Origin: Brachionus rotundiformis
Taxonomy: Eukaryota > Rotifera > Eurotatoria > Ploima > Brachionidae
Direction of reading: 5' to 3'
NCBI GenBank assembly: GCA_016802295.1
Contig: JAESIW010000129.1
Span: forward strand, 802,511-866,510
DNA: 64,000 bases
The position numbers were made by a program, and so were the translations under genes. The notes below the pieces were generated by a model. It was not told the DNA's origin. It saw only the letters and a list, made by a program, of their open reading frames with translations, and made no database searches. The number at the start of each line of letters is the position of its first letter. The first letter of the stretch is position 1. Below are positions 19,273-30,655 of the stretch, piece after piece.

Positions 19273-21258
19273 CTGGTGTGATTTTAAAGCTGTAAAATGT
19301 CAAGTGGAGGTTTGAAAACCAAGCTGGCATTTGGTTAAATATTCATTTTTTAGGCATTCGGATATGATTGAGTTTATTTTAGCTATGTTTGTTTAGCAAA
19401 GTTAAGTAAATTTTACAAATAAATTAAAATTTGTTTTGTTATTTTTTAATTTAACAACAATTAAAATAAAAAGGCAAAAAACAAAATTTTTGATTTCAAT
19501 TGTCTTTAAAATAATCTTGTTATTTACAATTATTTACTGATTATTATTATTAAAATTGAACCAAGTCAGCAAAGCTTATAAAGTTAAGCTCACACATTTG
19601 GGAAATACACATTCAGATATATTGACCAAATCTTTGGGTAAAAAGTTTCATACTTGTTACATAATCCATAAGTCAAACAGCAACATGTCATAATTATCAG
19701 CACTCTTATCCATTATATTATTGTTATTTAATATAATGGACCTTTCAGATATTAAAAACTCTCCGAAAGCATACACAACCAAACTTTATGGGCCATATAA
19801 AAGCATATGTCCACAGAAGACAGTGATACACTGAGACTTAACAATAAAGCTTGAAGAGTTGGACTTTGCAAGTGATTTGGTGCTAACAAACATACAAATG
19901 ATACAATATTTTACCAACAACTCATTACCAAACGGATAATTATTAATCAGATTTAAATTAAATTGTTGAAAATAAATGAGAATAATAATTTTAATGAAAT
20001 TAATTTTTTTAATTTTTATTCTAAAATAAAAATAAACCTCTCTTTTTGAAAAAAAATTATACTTTATTATGAATAAAATGTTTATGAATTAGAAAACAAT
20101 CTATATTTTAAATTTTGCTTTTTTATTATTCAAAAATTTTAAACAATTTCTTCTGTATTCGTTGATTGCTGGTTTTCACAAAAGTATGAAAAATTAGGGG
20201 AATTGTTTTAAAAAATGAAGCTCTCAAGATCATGGTTTAAGAATATTATCTTAATTTTGGCAGAAACTTACTAAATTTATCTATCCGATGAAAATGGGTT
20301 TGGTAAAGTAAAAAATTCAAAAAAAAAAACTTACAGTTATCAAATTTTTTTACCAGACTCTAAATGTATCTGGTTGTAAAGTCTCTGACCACAAAAGATA
20401 GCACAAGAAGGGAAATTCAGATAGTTGAGAAACATGGTAAGGGCAGCAATGGGATCATATAAACCAAAACAAAAAAGGACTGAAGCAAAAGATTTTTAAA
20501 ACTAATCTTTTATGAATAAAAATAGATAAATATCAATGGCTTGCTAGAATAAATTTTTTCTTGCAAAAAATTGAGCAAAAAATGATCCAAATTATATTAG
20601 ATTTTAAATTAGAATAATTAAATCTCGATCAATAAATTTTACTGTTAATTAGGCGGTAAAAATGTGGTATGTAAGATAGTTTATAGACTTAAAATTAAGG
20701 CAAAGAAATATTTTTTAAGGCTAAAAAAAATACTCAAAAAATAACAATTCCGTTTAAATGAACATAAACATTCAAATCAAATTAAATAATAATTAACTTT
20801 TTTTTTTCCATCAAATTAAGAGCAAAATTTAGATTAAATTGTTAGCTCAGCCAGGCTTGTAATCTGGAATACCTGGAAGCTGTACTTACTTAACTAAAAT
20901 AAAGTAGCAAAAAATACTAAAAATTTTATTAAATGGCTTGAGAAAAAATAAAAAAAGCATTTCAACAGCAACATAGAAACCATGTGTTTGGTTGCCTTGG
21001 TCTACCCAACCAATTTCTCCGCAAATGTCAATCTATTTTGGCATGGATGTTTTAAAACATAATGAACCACTGTGTAAAAACACGAAGTGATGAAATTTCT
21101 AGAAATATCTAGCTATTTTTGGTAAGCACATAATTTAAAAAGCGTAATTATAAATATAAAAAACTTAATAATAAAATAACATTTATGCTAAATAAAAAAT
21201 TATATATTCTTTGAAATTCAGATGAAATATCTCTCAAGATCCTATAGACCACGCTAAT
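19273..21258. other. Non-coding stretch with inverted-repeat arm
   Basis: Holds the right arm of the long inverted repeat (20492-20936), related fragments around 19780-19900, and a perfect 11-bp stem with 10-nt loop at 19709-19740. No gene is seen. Confidence 0.6.
20492..20936 (-). repeat. Long inverted repeat, right arm
   Basis: Reverse-complement partner of 13729-14136. It carries a small extra segment near 20695-20740 absent from the left arm. See the left arm for shared blocks. Confidence 0.85.
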
Positions 21259-22048
21259 ATGTTGATTGTAATTTGTGGAGTAGCAGGATGTGGCAAGTAA
21301 ATTAATGTGCCAAAGGTTAGAAATATTTTATCTTATCTATTATATACTTTTAGAACCACAATAGCAAAGGAGTTGGCAAAAAGGGTGTGTGGGTTTTAGT
21401 TACACAGCATTGGTATTATTTTAAATAAATGTACAATTTTAATTTAAGCTTGATTTTGAGTTCGCAGATGCCGATGACTACCATTCAGAGGAAAACAAGG
21501 CTTTAATGCGCAATGGAATTGCCTTGAGTGATAAGGAAAGACTGCCATGGCTAGTAACACTGCATGATTTTCTGGCTGGATGGAGTGAAAATGGAGTCAA
21601 TGGCATTCTGGCTTGCTCAGCACTGAAGCAAAAATATCGACATCTACTCAACTCGAATCTTGCCAATTCCATTGATAACAAATTTGACCAAAATAGCTTT
21701 GCTCTCAATCCAGTTAATTTAAATCTCTTATTCATTTGTTTGAATGTGGACAAAGAGCTGATAGGTGAGCGCTTAGCCCATAGAATAGATCATGATGTAA
21801 TCAGTGACTCTCGTTTGATGGACTCTCAGTTCGCCACATTGGAACTACCGCCCAAAAGTGAGTGCCTCTGGACTGGAAGCTCCTATGGTAAATATAAAGA
21901 CAATTATTTGTCCATTGAAAAGTCTTACAGCAACAATACCTTTTACTATATGTATGTCCTTCGAGTTTTTAAAGACTTTACTGTGAATGATGTTGTTGAA
22001 AATATTTTAGACTTTTTACCAAAATTTCATAATTTTAAACTTGTATAA
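21259..22048 (+). CDS. IDNK: Gluconokinase (222 aa)
   Basis: Phosphorylates gluconate to 6-phosphogluconate, feeding the pentose phosphate pathway in the cytosol. The model join(21259..21296, 21354..21384, 21449..22048) closes in frame. The P-loop GVAGCGKT is split by the first intron (57 nt); the second exon is only 31 nt. Family motifs follow: FADADDYHSEENKALM (substrate loop), RNGIALSDKERLPWL, CSALKQKYRHLL and the LID arginines in ERLAHRI. Human IDNK is 187 aa; the extra length comes mainly from an N/F-rich insert around IDNKFDQNSF. The end VNDVVENILDFL matches the family C-terminal helix. The start is the first ATG, directly before the beta-1 strand MLIVICG. Confidence 0.93.
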
Positions 22049-22896
22049 TAAATTATCTATAATAAAAATAAAATTGTTTTTCAAAATTTAGTAATTAAGT
22101 TTTATGAGCGCAATTCGTTTGCCTTTTTTTTTCTCTAATTGAATATCATAAAAGGTCATCGATTGAAATAAAAAATTTTTTCTTATTTGTATAAAAAATA
22201 TTTATTCATTTTTTTTTATAACATACTTAAAAAGTCCACAAAATATTTTTTTAAATTTAAAAATTGTATGCATCAGTGCACTGTTGGTCATTTCTATTTT
22301 TCACTGTGGTTCAAAAAGTCAAAAAATTATCCTTTTTAGGTTTTCTTTAGATAACTTTTTATAGATAAAGGTATCCTAACCAAATTTGGACCAACATAAG
22401 ACTGACTACTCTGCATAAAAATGTTTATATCATGATGATACTTAAATCAATGTAGATCCAATAACTCCAAAAATGGTGTTGGATTTTAAAAGCATGCTTC
22501 TTACTCTAAAAAAATTAAAATTAAACGAATAATAGCTTTTTTTTAAAGCTAAAAGAGTAAACTTTAAATTAATAAACATATATTACTATATACTGGCGCC
22601 TTTAATAGTTAAAATTTTTATTTATTGCCACAATTCTATCAAATCGAGAAATTAAATTAAATATAAATTTTAAAGTAGAAAAAAATCTGAAAAAATCTAT
22701 GATTTTACTTTTTTAAATTTTGTTTAATTTTATATTAATAAAGTCCCAAAATCATGTGACTTAAATTTGATTTTCAATATTTTTAATTATATTGACAATT
22801 TTTGATTCTTTTAACTTAATATTGAACTCAATTCCATTAAAAATGAATCAAATGTCACCATATTAGCTTAAATTTCTGTGATCAGACTGATCTTCC
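22049..22896. other. AT-rich intergenic stretch
   Basis: Nothing recognisable beyond A/T tracts; probably the IDNK 3' UTR in its first part. Confidence 0.5.
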
Positions 22897-23082
22897 ATGT
22901 TTTTAGTCCCTGCTGGTTCTATCATTACTGATGGTCTTAGTCAGGAAACTTATGAGAATACTTATAAATTTTTTGCTATAAAAATTGGTTCGCGAAAAAA
23001 TACGACCAGACAAAAACGGGTGGTTAGATGTTGGCTGAGGTTATTATTAAAACTTTTAATAATACAAAACAAATATATGTAA
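22897..23082 (+). mobile_element. Possible remnant of an ISXO2-like DDE transposase
   Basis: The short frame FLVPAGSIITDGLSQETYEN resembles the V-x-PGS-x-I-x-TDG region around the first catalytic Asp in ISXO2/IS1595-like transposases. It is duplicated in broken form at 29030-29090. Fragment only; low certainty. Confidence 0.3.
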
Positions 23083-24012
23083 TAAATATGATATTTTTCC
23101 TATTTGATTTTTATTTCTTAGATATTAAAAAATGTGACTTCTTAAAATAAATTAATTTACAATAAAAAGGTTTAATTTTTTTTATTATTTTTTGTTTCCC
23201 ATATTGTCCAAGTGGCTTTTAAAGGCGGCCTTTTATCAGAAAAGAATCGTTCTCCTAATTTATTAAAAAATCAGAATGGTATTTTTTTAACCAAAATGTT
23301 CCTGTAAAGAATTAACTTAAAATTTATTTTTTGCCTTCTTAAATTAGATAAAATTATGGTAACAAGAAACTATAATTTTTTTTAAACCATAAAAAAATTT
23401 TGGATCAATCACAGATAAGGATAACATAAAACCAAGAGAGCGGGAGAATGACATTTATTCTTTATTAGTTCAGTTTTCTAATTACTACAAGTAGAGTTAC
23501 TATTAGAGTGGTAAATGACCAAAATTGACTATTTATTAAATATTATTTCTGGATAAAAATCTAAAATTATACAAGTTTTAAAAATTCTTTCTCATATTTG
23601 GCATTCTTGTAAACAATTATAGGCTTTAAAGTATCCACATTGCGAACATATATCTTAAAATTACGATAAAAATATTTAAAAAAAATTATAAATGGCATAC
23701 TTTATGGCATTCAGGTGCTTCGAGTTCTGCCATGTTAAGTAAACTTTTTAAAAAATAGGAAATATAATACGTTCCATAAGGTCGATATTGAGCTAACTGT
23801 TTATCTTTGTTATCCATTAAAAGCTTCAAGTTAATTGCAAAAGCTGTCTCGTGTATTGGATAGGTGTTATCTTGACATTTCCATGGACAATACCAAGATA
23901 CAACCTTTATTGAATTACAATTTTAGCTAAGTAAGCCAAGAGTAAAATACTGCCTACTTTTTGGTCAATGCATACTGGTCTAGAGTAAAGAGAATTGTTG
24001 ACCAAGCCAACT
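22930..24012. repeat. 1.06-kb segmental duplication, copy A
   Basis: Matches 29043-30129 in direct orientation. From about 22950 to 24012 the only difference I found is one base (G at 23864, A at 29981). Outside that, the left edge has a few small indels. It breaks off at CCAAGCCAACT next to transposon-like sequence. Confidence 0.92.
23567..24012 (-). pseudogene. 5'-truncated copy of the GT43 glucuronyltransferase-like gene
   Basis: Contains intact copies of the last two exons (23701..23904 and 23567..23653) plus the end of the preceding exon, with the same splice sites as the gene at 29684-30655. Everything upstream of the residues GLVN is missing at the duplication breakpoint at 24012. The single difference changes Ile to Thr in the NIYPIHET segment. 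No upstream exon that could make it functional was found before the transposase fragment. Confidence 0.8.
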
Positions 24013-24192
24013 TTATAATGTTATTCGTTATATGAAAAATCGTTATATCAAATTTTCCATGTTAATTGATTGGTGTTAAAAAAAAATGTATAATTGGGCG
24101 GTTGATAGATTTTTTTAGTTATTTATTGACAAAATAAGATAAAACACAAAGTAATTAACATAAACAATAAAAATAAGAAAAAATTAAATAAA

Positions 24193-25358
24193 CTAATTTG
24201 ATAAACTGAAAAAACTTGTGATTTTCGATTGTTTTTTTGATTCGATTGATTGAATAGAGGTGATGAGTTTGAAGACTGAATTAATCTCATTTCTACAGTT
24301 TTCTTTGCTATTCATAAAATATTCTCTAGCTGTATTCAGTCCGGCGATTGCTTTTTCTTTGCTTATAAACTCTGTTTCTGTTTCTGTGGTTAGGGATGAT
24401 TCTGCTTCTTCGGTTTGCTCACCTTGCTCCAATGCAACTAAATCATCGCTGTATGTCTCACCAGAAGGAACCAAATCATCACAATGTCGATAGGCATATT
24501 TGTCAAAATTCACAATTTTGTTTGTCAACACTGAACCTAGTTTCTCAAACTCTAGCTGATTGTTGTCAATAGACTCAATGATATCCAAATTAGACGATTT
24601 TTTGAATCCTCCTTTTCTAAAGCATGCTGATATTGTAGATGGTGTCACGCTGTCCCAAGCAGTTTTTAATTTATAAATTGCATCCAAAACATCGATTTGT
24701 TTAGAAGTTGAACTGTATTCGATTGATTCAATTTTTTCTTGCATCATTAGGCTTCTGTATTTCTTTTTGAATGATGCAATAACACCTTGATCCATTGGCT
24801 GCAGTACTGATGTCATGTTTGCTCGGAAGAATTCTATTTTAACATTAGAAAGCTCTTGTAGTTTGTGACCACTAAAATTGTCTACGAAAAGAAGTATTTT
24901 GCGATTTTCTGTCATGAATTTCTTGTTGATTTTGATTAACCATTCATCGAATATCTTTGTATTCATCCATCCTTTGAATTGAACCTATAATACACTGGAA
25001 GATTATTTTTGTTACATCGCGGGTTCTCAAATCGGCCGATAACAATTGGTTTCATTTTATCGCCTGACATGTTGGCACAGAAGAGGATTGAGAATCTTTC
25101 TTTTTGAATTTTAATATTGTCTGCTGGTGTATCCTTGTATTCATATATGTGAGTTGGTGTGGCTCGGTACATAAGTGCGGTTTCATCGGCGTTGAAAATA
25201 TCATCTGGACTGTAGTCTTTGATTAATTCGATGAGTGTATGCTGATATTTTTCTGCTGCTACTTTGTCGACACGACCTGCTTCTCCGATGCATACTACTA
25301 AGAAGAAGAAATAATTGAATCGACAATTTTTTTTAGACAGCAACTGGTAAACAAGCAA
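24193..25358 (-). pseudogene. Tigger/pogo-like DDE transposase, frameshifted and 5'-truncated
   Basis: Cut-and-paste transposase of the Tc1/mariner superfamily, pogo branch. The catalytic core is clear: IFNADETAL (first Asp), then LLFVDNFSGHK (second Asp) and VLQPMDQGVIASFKK (third). A reading-frame break near 24966 separates the two halves (the family expects a direct join before WMNTKIFDEWL). The N-terminal helix-turn-helix DNA-binding region is not present upstream. The C-terminus ends with QSKITSFF, a canonical PIP box (Q-x-x-I-x-x-F-F). Terminal inverted repeats were not identified with confidence; CGTTATATGAAAAATCGTTATATC at 24029-24052 has the look of a pogo-type end. It abuts copy A of the segmental duplication. 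Confidence 0.88.
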
Positions 25359-25925
25359 AAAATCGTATTTTATTTGTTAATGTTATATTTTTAATTCTCA
25401 AATTAAGTTTTGTTTTCAATTATTAAGTATTTTTTGAGAAAAAAACTATCTAGTATATTACAATTCTATGAAAAATTTAGTTTTGTGTATTATAGATAGT
25501 TTAAAGAATTCTTATAATATTTTACCAGGAAAAAAATCTCATAAATCAAAAAATTGATGCAATTTTGGGGAGAATTTTTTTTTCTATTTAAAGATAAATT
25601 TGATTTTTTATTAAAATTAATATTAATCTTGTGAAAGCTTCTATGATAAAAATTTATCTATTGATTTTATTTATTTATTTCATTGGAAGCCTTGTAGGCG
25701 ATGTATAAAGAAAATAGTTTAAAATATATGTTCATCAGTTTAAACAAAAATATGTATGAATTGAAAAACTAATTGTTTTCTTTTAATGCTAAGTTAGTAA
25801 TTATTATTCAAATTTTTTTTTTTTGCAATATTCAAACGTTTTTTTGTATCAAAAGACCACTAACCATCAATGCAAACTTTCTTCCAGGTAAAACATTTTT
25901 TTTTTCCCCTATTTCCAAGCTCTTG
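25359..25925. other. AT-rich gap between two transposon remnants
   Basis: No gene or clear repeat seen. May hold the degraded 5' end of the Tigger element. Confidence 0.4.
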
Positions 25926-26940
25926 TTAATAAGGTTTCGTTAGGTCTAGTAAAATCTTTCTATAAGTTTCATTTCCATCATTTTCCAAGCAAAGTTTAAT
26001 TGAGTCACTTATCCCATTTGTTTCAATTTTCTCTATTTCTTTCAATTTTTGATCAATCAGTTGAGCTATGTTACTTTCAATGGTTTCATCTTCTTCCAAG
26101 TAATCTTGCAGTTCTTTTAATATTGATTTTCTACTTCGATTTAAATTTTCATTTGTGTTTCTTTGAATTGAATGCACAATATCTGATGTGCATGCATTCT
26201 TTAGGATTCTTTTGATGAAAAGTAGTTTTCCTTTTAAAAGTTTATATTCCATTTTTTTTAACCCCACTGCATTTAAAAGATTGGTCGTTCGAGATGTTTT
26301 CTTAAGGTCAAACATTCTTTTTAAAATAGTCGATTCAGCTGTTTGTAATTTTTTAATTTGTCCTTTGTTAAGCACAAAGTTTTCTAGACCATAGGTAAGC
26401 GTAGGTCTAACGAAAGTTTTATAAAGATGAATTTTTATTCTAGTTGATAAAAATTTATTTTCAATTTGGAGGCTTCTTATGGTATAAAATGACTTAAATG
26501 CTGCTTTGATTCTAGATTCAATTTGGTCTTTATTTTGATTATTTCTATTCAATAGCACACCAAGATATTTCAACTTTTCCACATATTTTATTTCCTGGTT
26601 ATACATTTTCGGAATTGAATCGATGCCCTTTAATTTTCCTCCAAATAGAATAAATTGAGTTTTCCCAGGATTTAATTTTATTTCCCTTTGAATCCCATAT
26701 TTTTCACAAATATTTAGTGGTTCCTGAAGTTCTTTTAAGCTCTCTGTTAGAAGAAGGATATCATCTGCGTACATTATCACGCCTGTAAAGATTCCATGAA
26801 TTTTAGTGCCTAGATTTTTTCTTTCTAGTTCCAAGATTAAGTCTTCCACATAAATCGAAAAGAGTTTTGGGGAAAGCGGACCCCTTGTTTGACACCAACT
26901 GTGGTCCTAAATATTTTACCTATTTCATTATTGTTAAAAA
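25926..26940 (-). pseudogene. 5'-truncated non-LTR reverse transcriptase with a frameshift
   Basis: The frame of 307 codons carries the RT active site MYADDILLLTESLKEL, then GIQREIKLNPGKTQFILFGG and KYLGVLLNRNNQNKDQI, and the thumb region FVRPTLTYGLE. Just upstream, the RT motif GVKQG-GPLSP is broken by a one-base deletion in a G run at about 26877-26882. Before that only FRTTVGVKQG remains, so the endonuclease and most of the RT fingers are missing. The open downstream frame shows fairly recent death. It is not the same family as the LINE at 9628-13291. Confidence 0.85.
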
Positions 26941-27126
26941 TTAATTAATTGAAATGTAAGAATAAAGAAAGAATAAGCACGTCTAATTAATTCTAATAAA
27001 ATTCTTTTATTTAAGTTTAATTTTTTAATCATCTATTTTTAAAATATATATAATAATCAAAATAAATATTAAAAGTGATATATTTTAATCCCATATCACT
27101 CTTTAAGTAAAATCTTCTATGCTAGT

Positions 27127-28006
27127 TCATTTATATTTTTTTGTGTCAGTTGCAGTAAAAAAGTTTTCTTCAAACCGAAAGCCTTTTTGGTAGTATTTTT
27201 CCAAAAATTCGTCTGAGGGTGCTCTGTCATCGTATATCATGCTTCCTCCATATGTAAACCATTCCGAGCAGTAAAAACGATTGTTGCCATAAGAATACAT
27301 AATCTTGCATGCCTCCAAATCGTATGTATTCAATAATTGAATTTTGTGGTTGTTGCTTCTTGAAAAATTTACATTTGTAAAGTAAACATATGCATGTTTT
27401 TGATTCTTCATGACAACTTTTTTTTTCGCCAAGACACCTTGTGGAGCCACTGTTCCCTTGCAAGTGGAAATATAAAAAAATTTTAAGCTTATACACCATT
27501 TAATTAAGTTATTTTTCTTTAAATTAATGTTGAATAAATGAACAATATTTAAATGAATAAAAAAAACTTACTAGTTGGTCGAATTTGAATTTTTTAAATT
27601 GATCATTTAAAAAAGTATTTAAATAATCTTCTTTCGGATTGTAGTTTGAACCTGGAAAAATGTATATATCTGGAGTTGTCTTATTTCCATTTAGCTTGGT
27701 GAAATATCCACCACAAATACATGAAAATTTTAATTTTTCTTTAACAACGATTTCTTCAATAATTGAGCGAAAGTCGAACTTGTCAAGATAAAACTGAATA
27801 TTGTATTTTTTTCTGTCGACCAAATCCTCTGAAACAATCATTCCTTAATTTAAAAAAACTTTTAATAATAAAACTTAGATTAAATTTAGAACGCAAAAAA
27901 TTTACCTAATTTAAAACAGTCTAGGTCTTCACAATATGAGCTATCAGAATCTGAATCTTAAAATTAAAATTTAGGATAAATTTTTCAGATTTATTTTAAT
28001 ACCCAT
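27127..28006 (-). CDS. Unrecognised protein (about 218 aa, possibly longer at the N-terminus)
   Basis: I do not recognise the family. The model complement(join(27127..27456, 27572..27843, 27906..27956, 28003..28006)) uses GT-AG introns of 46-115 nt and stays in phase throughout. The protein begins MDSDSDSSYCEDLDCF (acidic), has a central CICGGYFTKLNG segment and PDIYIFPGSNYNP, then an aromatic C-terminal half with NRFYCSEWFTYGG and KKYYQ-like stretches. No signal peptide or membrane segment is seen. Alternatively, the first exon extends upstream in the same frame (VICGLPKM before DSDSD), so the true start may be further left on the minus strand. It lies in a transposon-rich block but shows no transposon motif. 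Confidence 0.6.
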
Positions 28007-29042
28007 TTTTGGTAAGCCACAAATTACACTTGAAAATTGCTCTTTCAATCAATCGGCTTTCTAAAAATTTAGATAAAATAAAAAATAATCATGAACATAT
28101 TCTATATTTATTCATTTTCTGTTTTTTCGAATAGATGGTTATACGAATTAAGAATATTTTAAGATGATTGTTTGTAAAATGAAAGTTTCCATAAAATTTT
28201 AAATAATTTCAAATTAAAAATTTCTATATGTATTGTCATTTAGTTTCTTGTAAGCAGTTAGTATTTAGTTGATTTAGAATGAAGATTTTGAGGAGAAAAT
28301 CTTAATTTAATACAATTTAACAGTGCTATACAATTAAACCTTGAATTTTACTAAATATTTAGGAACAGTTTTTTCCGGACCAGTTCCGTAATGACAGAGT
28401 CTTCTTTTTAGTCCACATGGTTGAAATATGATTAAAACAAAACATGTATTAATTATAAGTGTACAATTAGAGGAGAAAAATTAATATTTTTATTGTATGT
28501 AAAACAAAAAGAATATTTATTAATTATTTTTTATATTAAAATAATTAAAAAAAAAATTTAATTTCTAAATATTTAGACCATAGATGACCATCGTACATAT
28601 CATAAACAAGACTATACAATTTTGGTCAATTTTTTTATCCAAAGTCACTAAATTTTGAGGTTAATGAATAAAATTTTATATTTCCTGTCAATTTAAAAAA
28701 TAAAATTAGATACATTTAACAAAAGTGATGGCATTGTGAAATTTGGAACAAAAAACAAAAACAAAATATCAAAAATGCTAAAGCTCATATTCAAAAGTAA
28801 CAAAATATGTTCCGTAAATTGTAGCACTTGATACATCTTTTGTACCAACAAAATTATAATTCTGCAAAACTCTTCAATAAGTCTGTAAAATTGAAAACTT
28901 TGTCAATTTTAATAAAAACAATATATAAAAAACACTACTGATTAATAGTGACCGACAAAAACATATTCTATCAATTGAAACAACTTAAACATCCTCTATA
29001 GCATCACCAGAAATTGATTATTTGTCCATTGATATCATTATT
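28007..29042. other. Intergenic stretch with a short dispersed repeat
   Basis: Contains the repeat at 28366-28425 (see that entry). The rest is AT-rich without recognisable genes. Confidence 0.5.
28366..28425 (-). repeat. Dispersed repeat containing a CATGTGGACT...CCGTCATT..GGAACTG block
   Basis: On the minus strand it reads CATGTGGACTAAAAAGAAGA followed by CTCTGTCATTACGGAACTGG. The same block occurs at 54651-54710 and, shortened, at 58934-58962, both on the plus strand. Possibly the end of an uncharacterised transposon. Confidence 0.6.
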
Positions 29043-30129
29043 GATGGTCTTAGTCAGGAAATGGGTTTAGGAGAAAACTTATAAATTTTTTGCTATAAAA
29101 ATTGGTTCGCGAAAAAATACGACCAGACAAAAACGGGTGGTTAGATGTTGGCTGAGGTTATTATTAAAACTTTTAATAATACAAAACAAATATATGTAAT
29201 AAATATGATATTTTTCCTATTTGATTTTTATTTCTTAGATATTAAAAAATGTGACTTCTTAAAATAAATTAATTTACAATAAAAAGGTTTAATTTTTTTT
29301 ATTATTTTTTGTTTCCCATATTGTCCAAGTGGCTTTTAAAGGCGGCCTTTTATCAGAAAAGAATCGTTCTCCTAATTTATTAAAAAATCAGAATGGTATT
29401 TTTTTAACCAAAATGTTCCTGTAAAGAATTAACTTAAAATTTATTTTTTGCCTTCTTAAATTAGATAAAATTATGGTAACAAGAAACTATAATTTTTTTT
29501 AAACCATAAAAAAATTTTGGATCAATCACAGATAAGGATAACATAAAACCAAGAGAGCGGGAGAATGACATTTATTCTTTATTAGTTCAGTTTTCTAATT
29601 ACTACAAGTAGAGTTACTATTAGAGTGGTAAATGACCAAAATTGACTATTTATTAAATATTATTTCTGGATAAAAATCTAAAATTATACAAGTTTTAAAA
29701 ATTCTTTCTCATATTTGGCATTCTTGTAAACAATTATAGGCTTTAAAGTATCCACATTGCGAACATATATCTTAAAATTACGATAAAAATATTTAAAAAA
29801 AATTATAAATGGCATACTTTATGGCATTCAGGTGCTTCGAGTTCTGCCATGTTAAGTAAACTTTTTAAAAAATAGGAAATATAATACGTTCCATAAGGTC
29901 GATATTGAGCTAACTGTTTATCTTTGTTATCCATTAAAAGCTTCAAGTTAATTGCAAAAGCTGTCTCGTGTATTGGATAGATGTTATCTTGACATTTCCA
30001 TGGACAATACCAAGATACAACCTTTATTGAATTACAATTTTAGCTAAGTAAGCCAAGAGTAAAATACTGCCTACTTTTTGGTCAATGCATACTGGTCTAG
30101 AGTAAAGAGAATTGTTGACCAAGCCAACT
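29043..30129. repeat. 1.06-kb segmental duplication, copy B (inside the GT43 gene)
   Basis: Partner of 22930-24012, offset 6117 bp. This copy is continuous with the rest of the GT43 gene, so it is the source or the intact version. Confidence 0.92.
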
Positions 30130-30655
30130 GGCCAGACCATTGCTTTTTTAGTTTGGCGCATGAGCTCAAAAATCTTCAAATCATAGGATGTTTCTATTCG
30201 AGTCAAATAGACTACACCATTTTGGTGAATATTGGCATAGTTTGTCCTTATCCAATTTAAACCTTCATCAAAATGTTCAATAGATAAATTCTTAGCCCAG
30301 AGATGCTGATCTTTGACATATTTGTTCAAATGGACAAAGTTTACGCCAGATATTTGCAAAAATTTGGATATCTTTTCTGATCTTTCAGGTGTATTTTCCA
30401 CTACAATCCAATTTATCTTTGGTACTAGTCTAATGGTGTTAAGAAATCTGGTCAAATCTGCCATTTCGTTTATATTTCCAATGTTTACTCGAGTAATTAA
30501 ATAAATCGTGGAATAATTCTTATAATTTTGGTAAAATTTCAAGGCATCTTCGATTGATGGCAAATATTTAATAGAAGCTTTGGCATATTCCAGCAATTCT
30601 TTGTTCTTAACTAGTTTTGAATTTAAAGCCAACTCATTCCCATATTCATAAATAT
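29684..30655 (-). CDS. GT43 beta-1,3-glucuronyltransferase-like protein lacking the Asp triad
   Basis: GT43 enzymes (B3GAT) add glucuronic acid in the Golgi, for example in the proteoglycan linker. Exons complement(join(29684..29770, 29818..30021, 30075..30655)) are in phase. Matches: IYLITRVNI at the usual TPTYxR position, LTRFLNTIRLVPKINWIVVE, then SGVNFVHLN, GVVYL, FELMRQTKKAMVWPVGLV, and after the intron VVSWYCPW and IHETAFAINLKLLM. The hallmark metal-binding DDD after GVVY (FADDDNTY in the family) is replaced by LTRIETSYD. Catalysis is therefore doubtful; a pseudoenzyme or altered specificity is possible. The exon opens at an acceptor (AG 30656-30657), so an upstream exon, probably with the signal anchor, is missing from this model. 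Confidence 0.82.

Noticed and set aside
19709..19740. Perfect 11-bp stem with a 10-nt loop
   Set aside because: All A/T apart from its ends and isolated; expected by chance at this base composition.
23567..24012. Copy A of the GT43 exons as a second functional gene
   Set aside because: No upstream exon or start is found; the sequence breaks mid-exon at the duplication edge beside a transposon.
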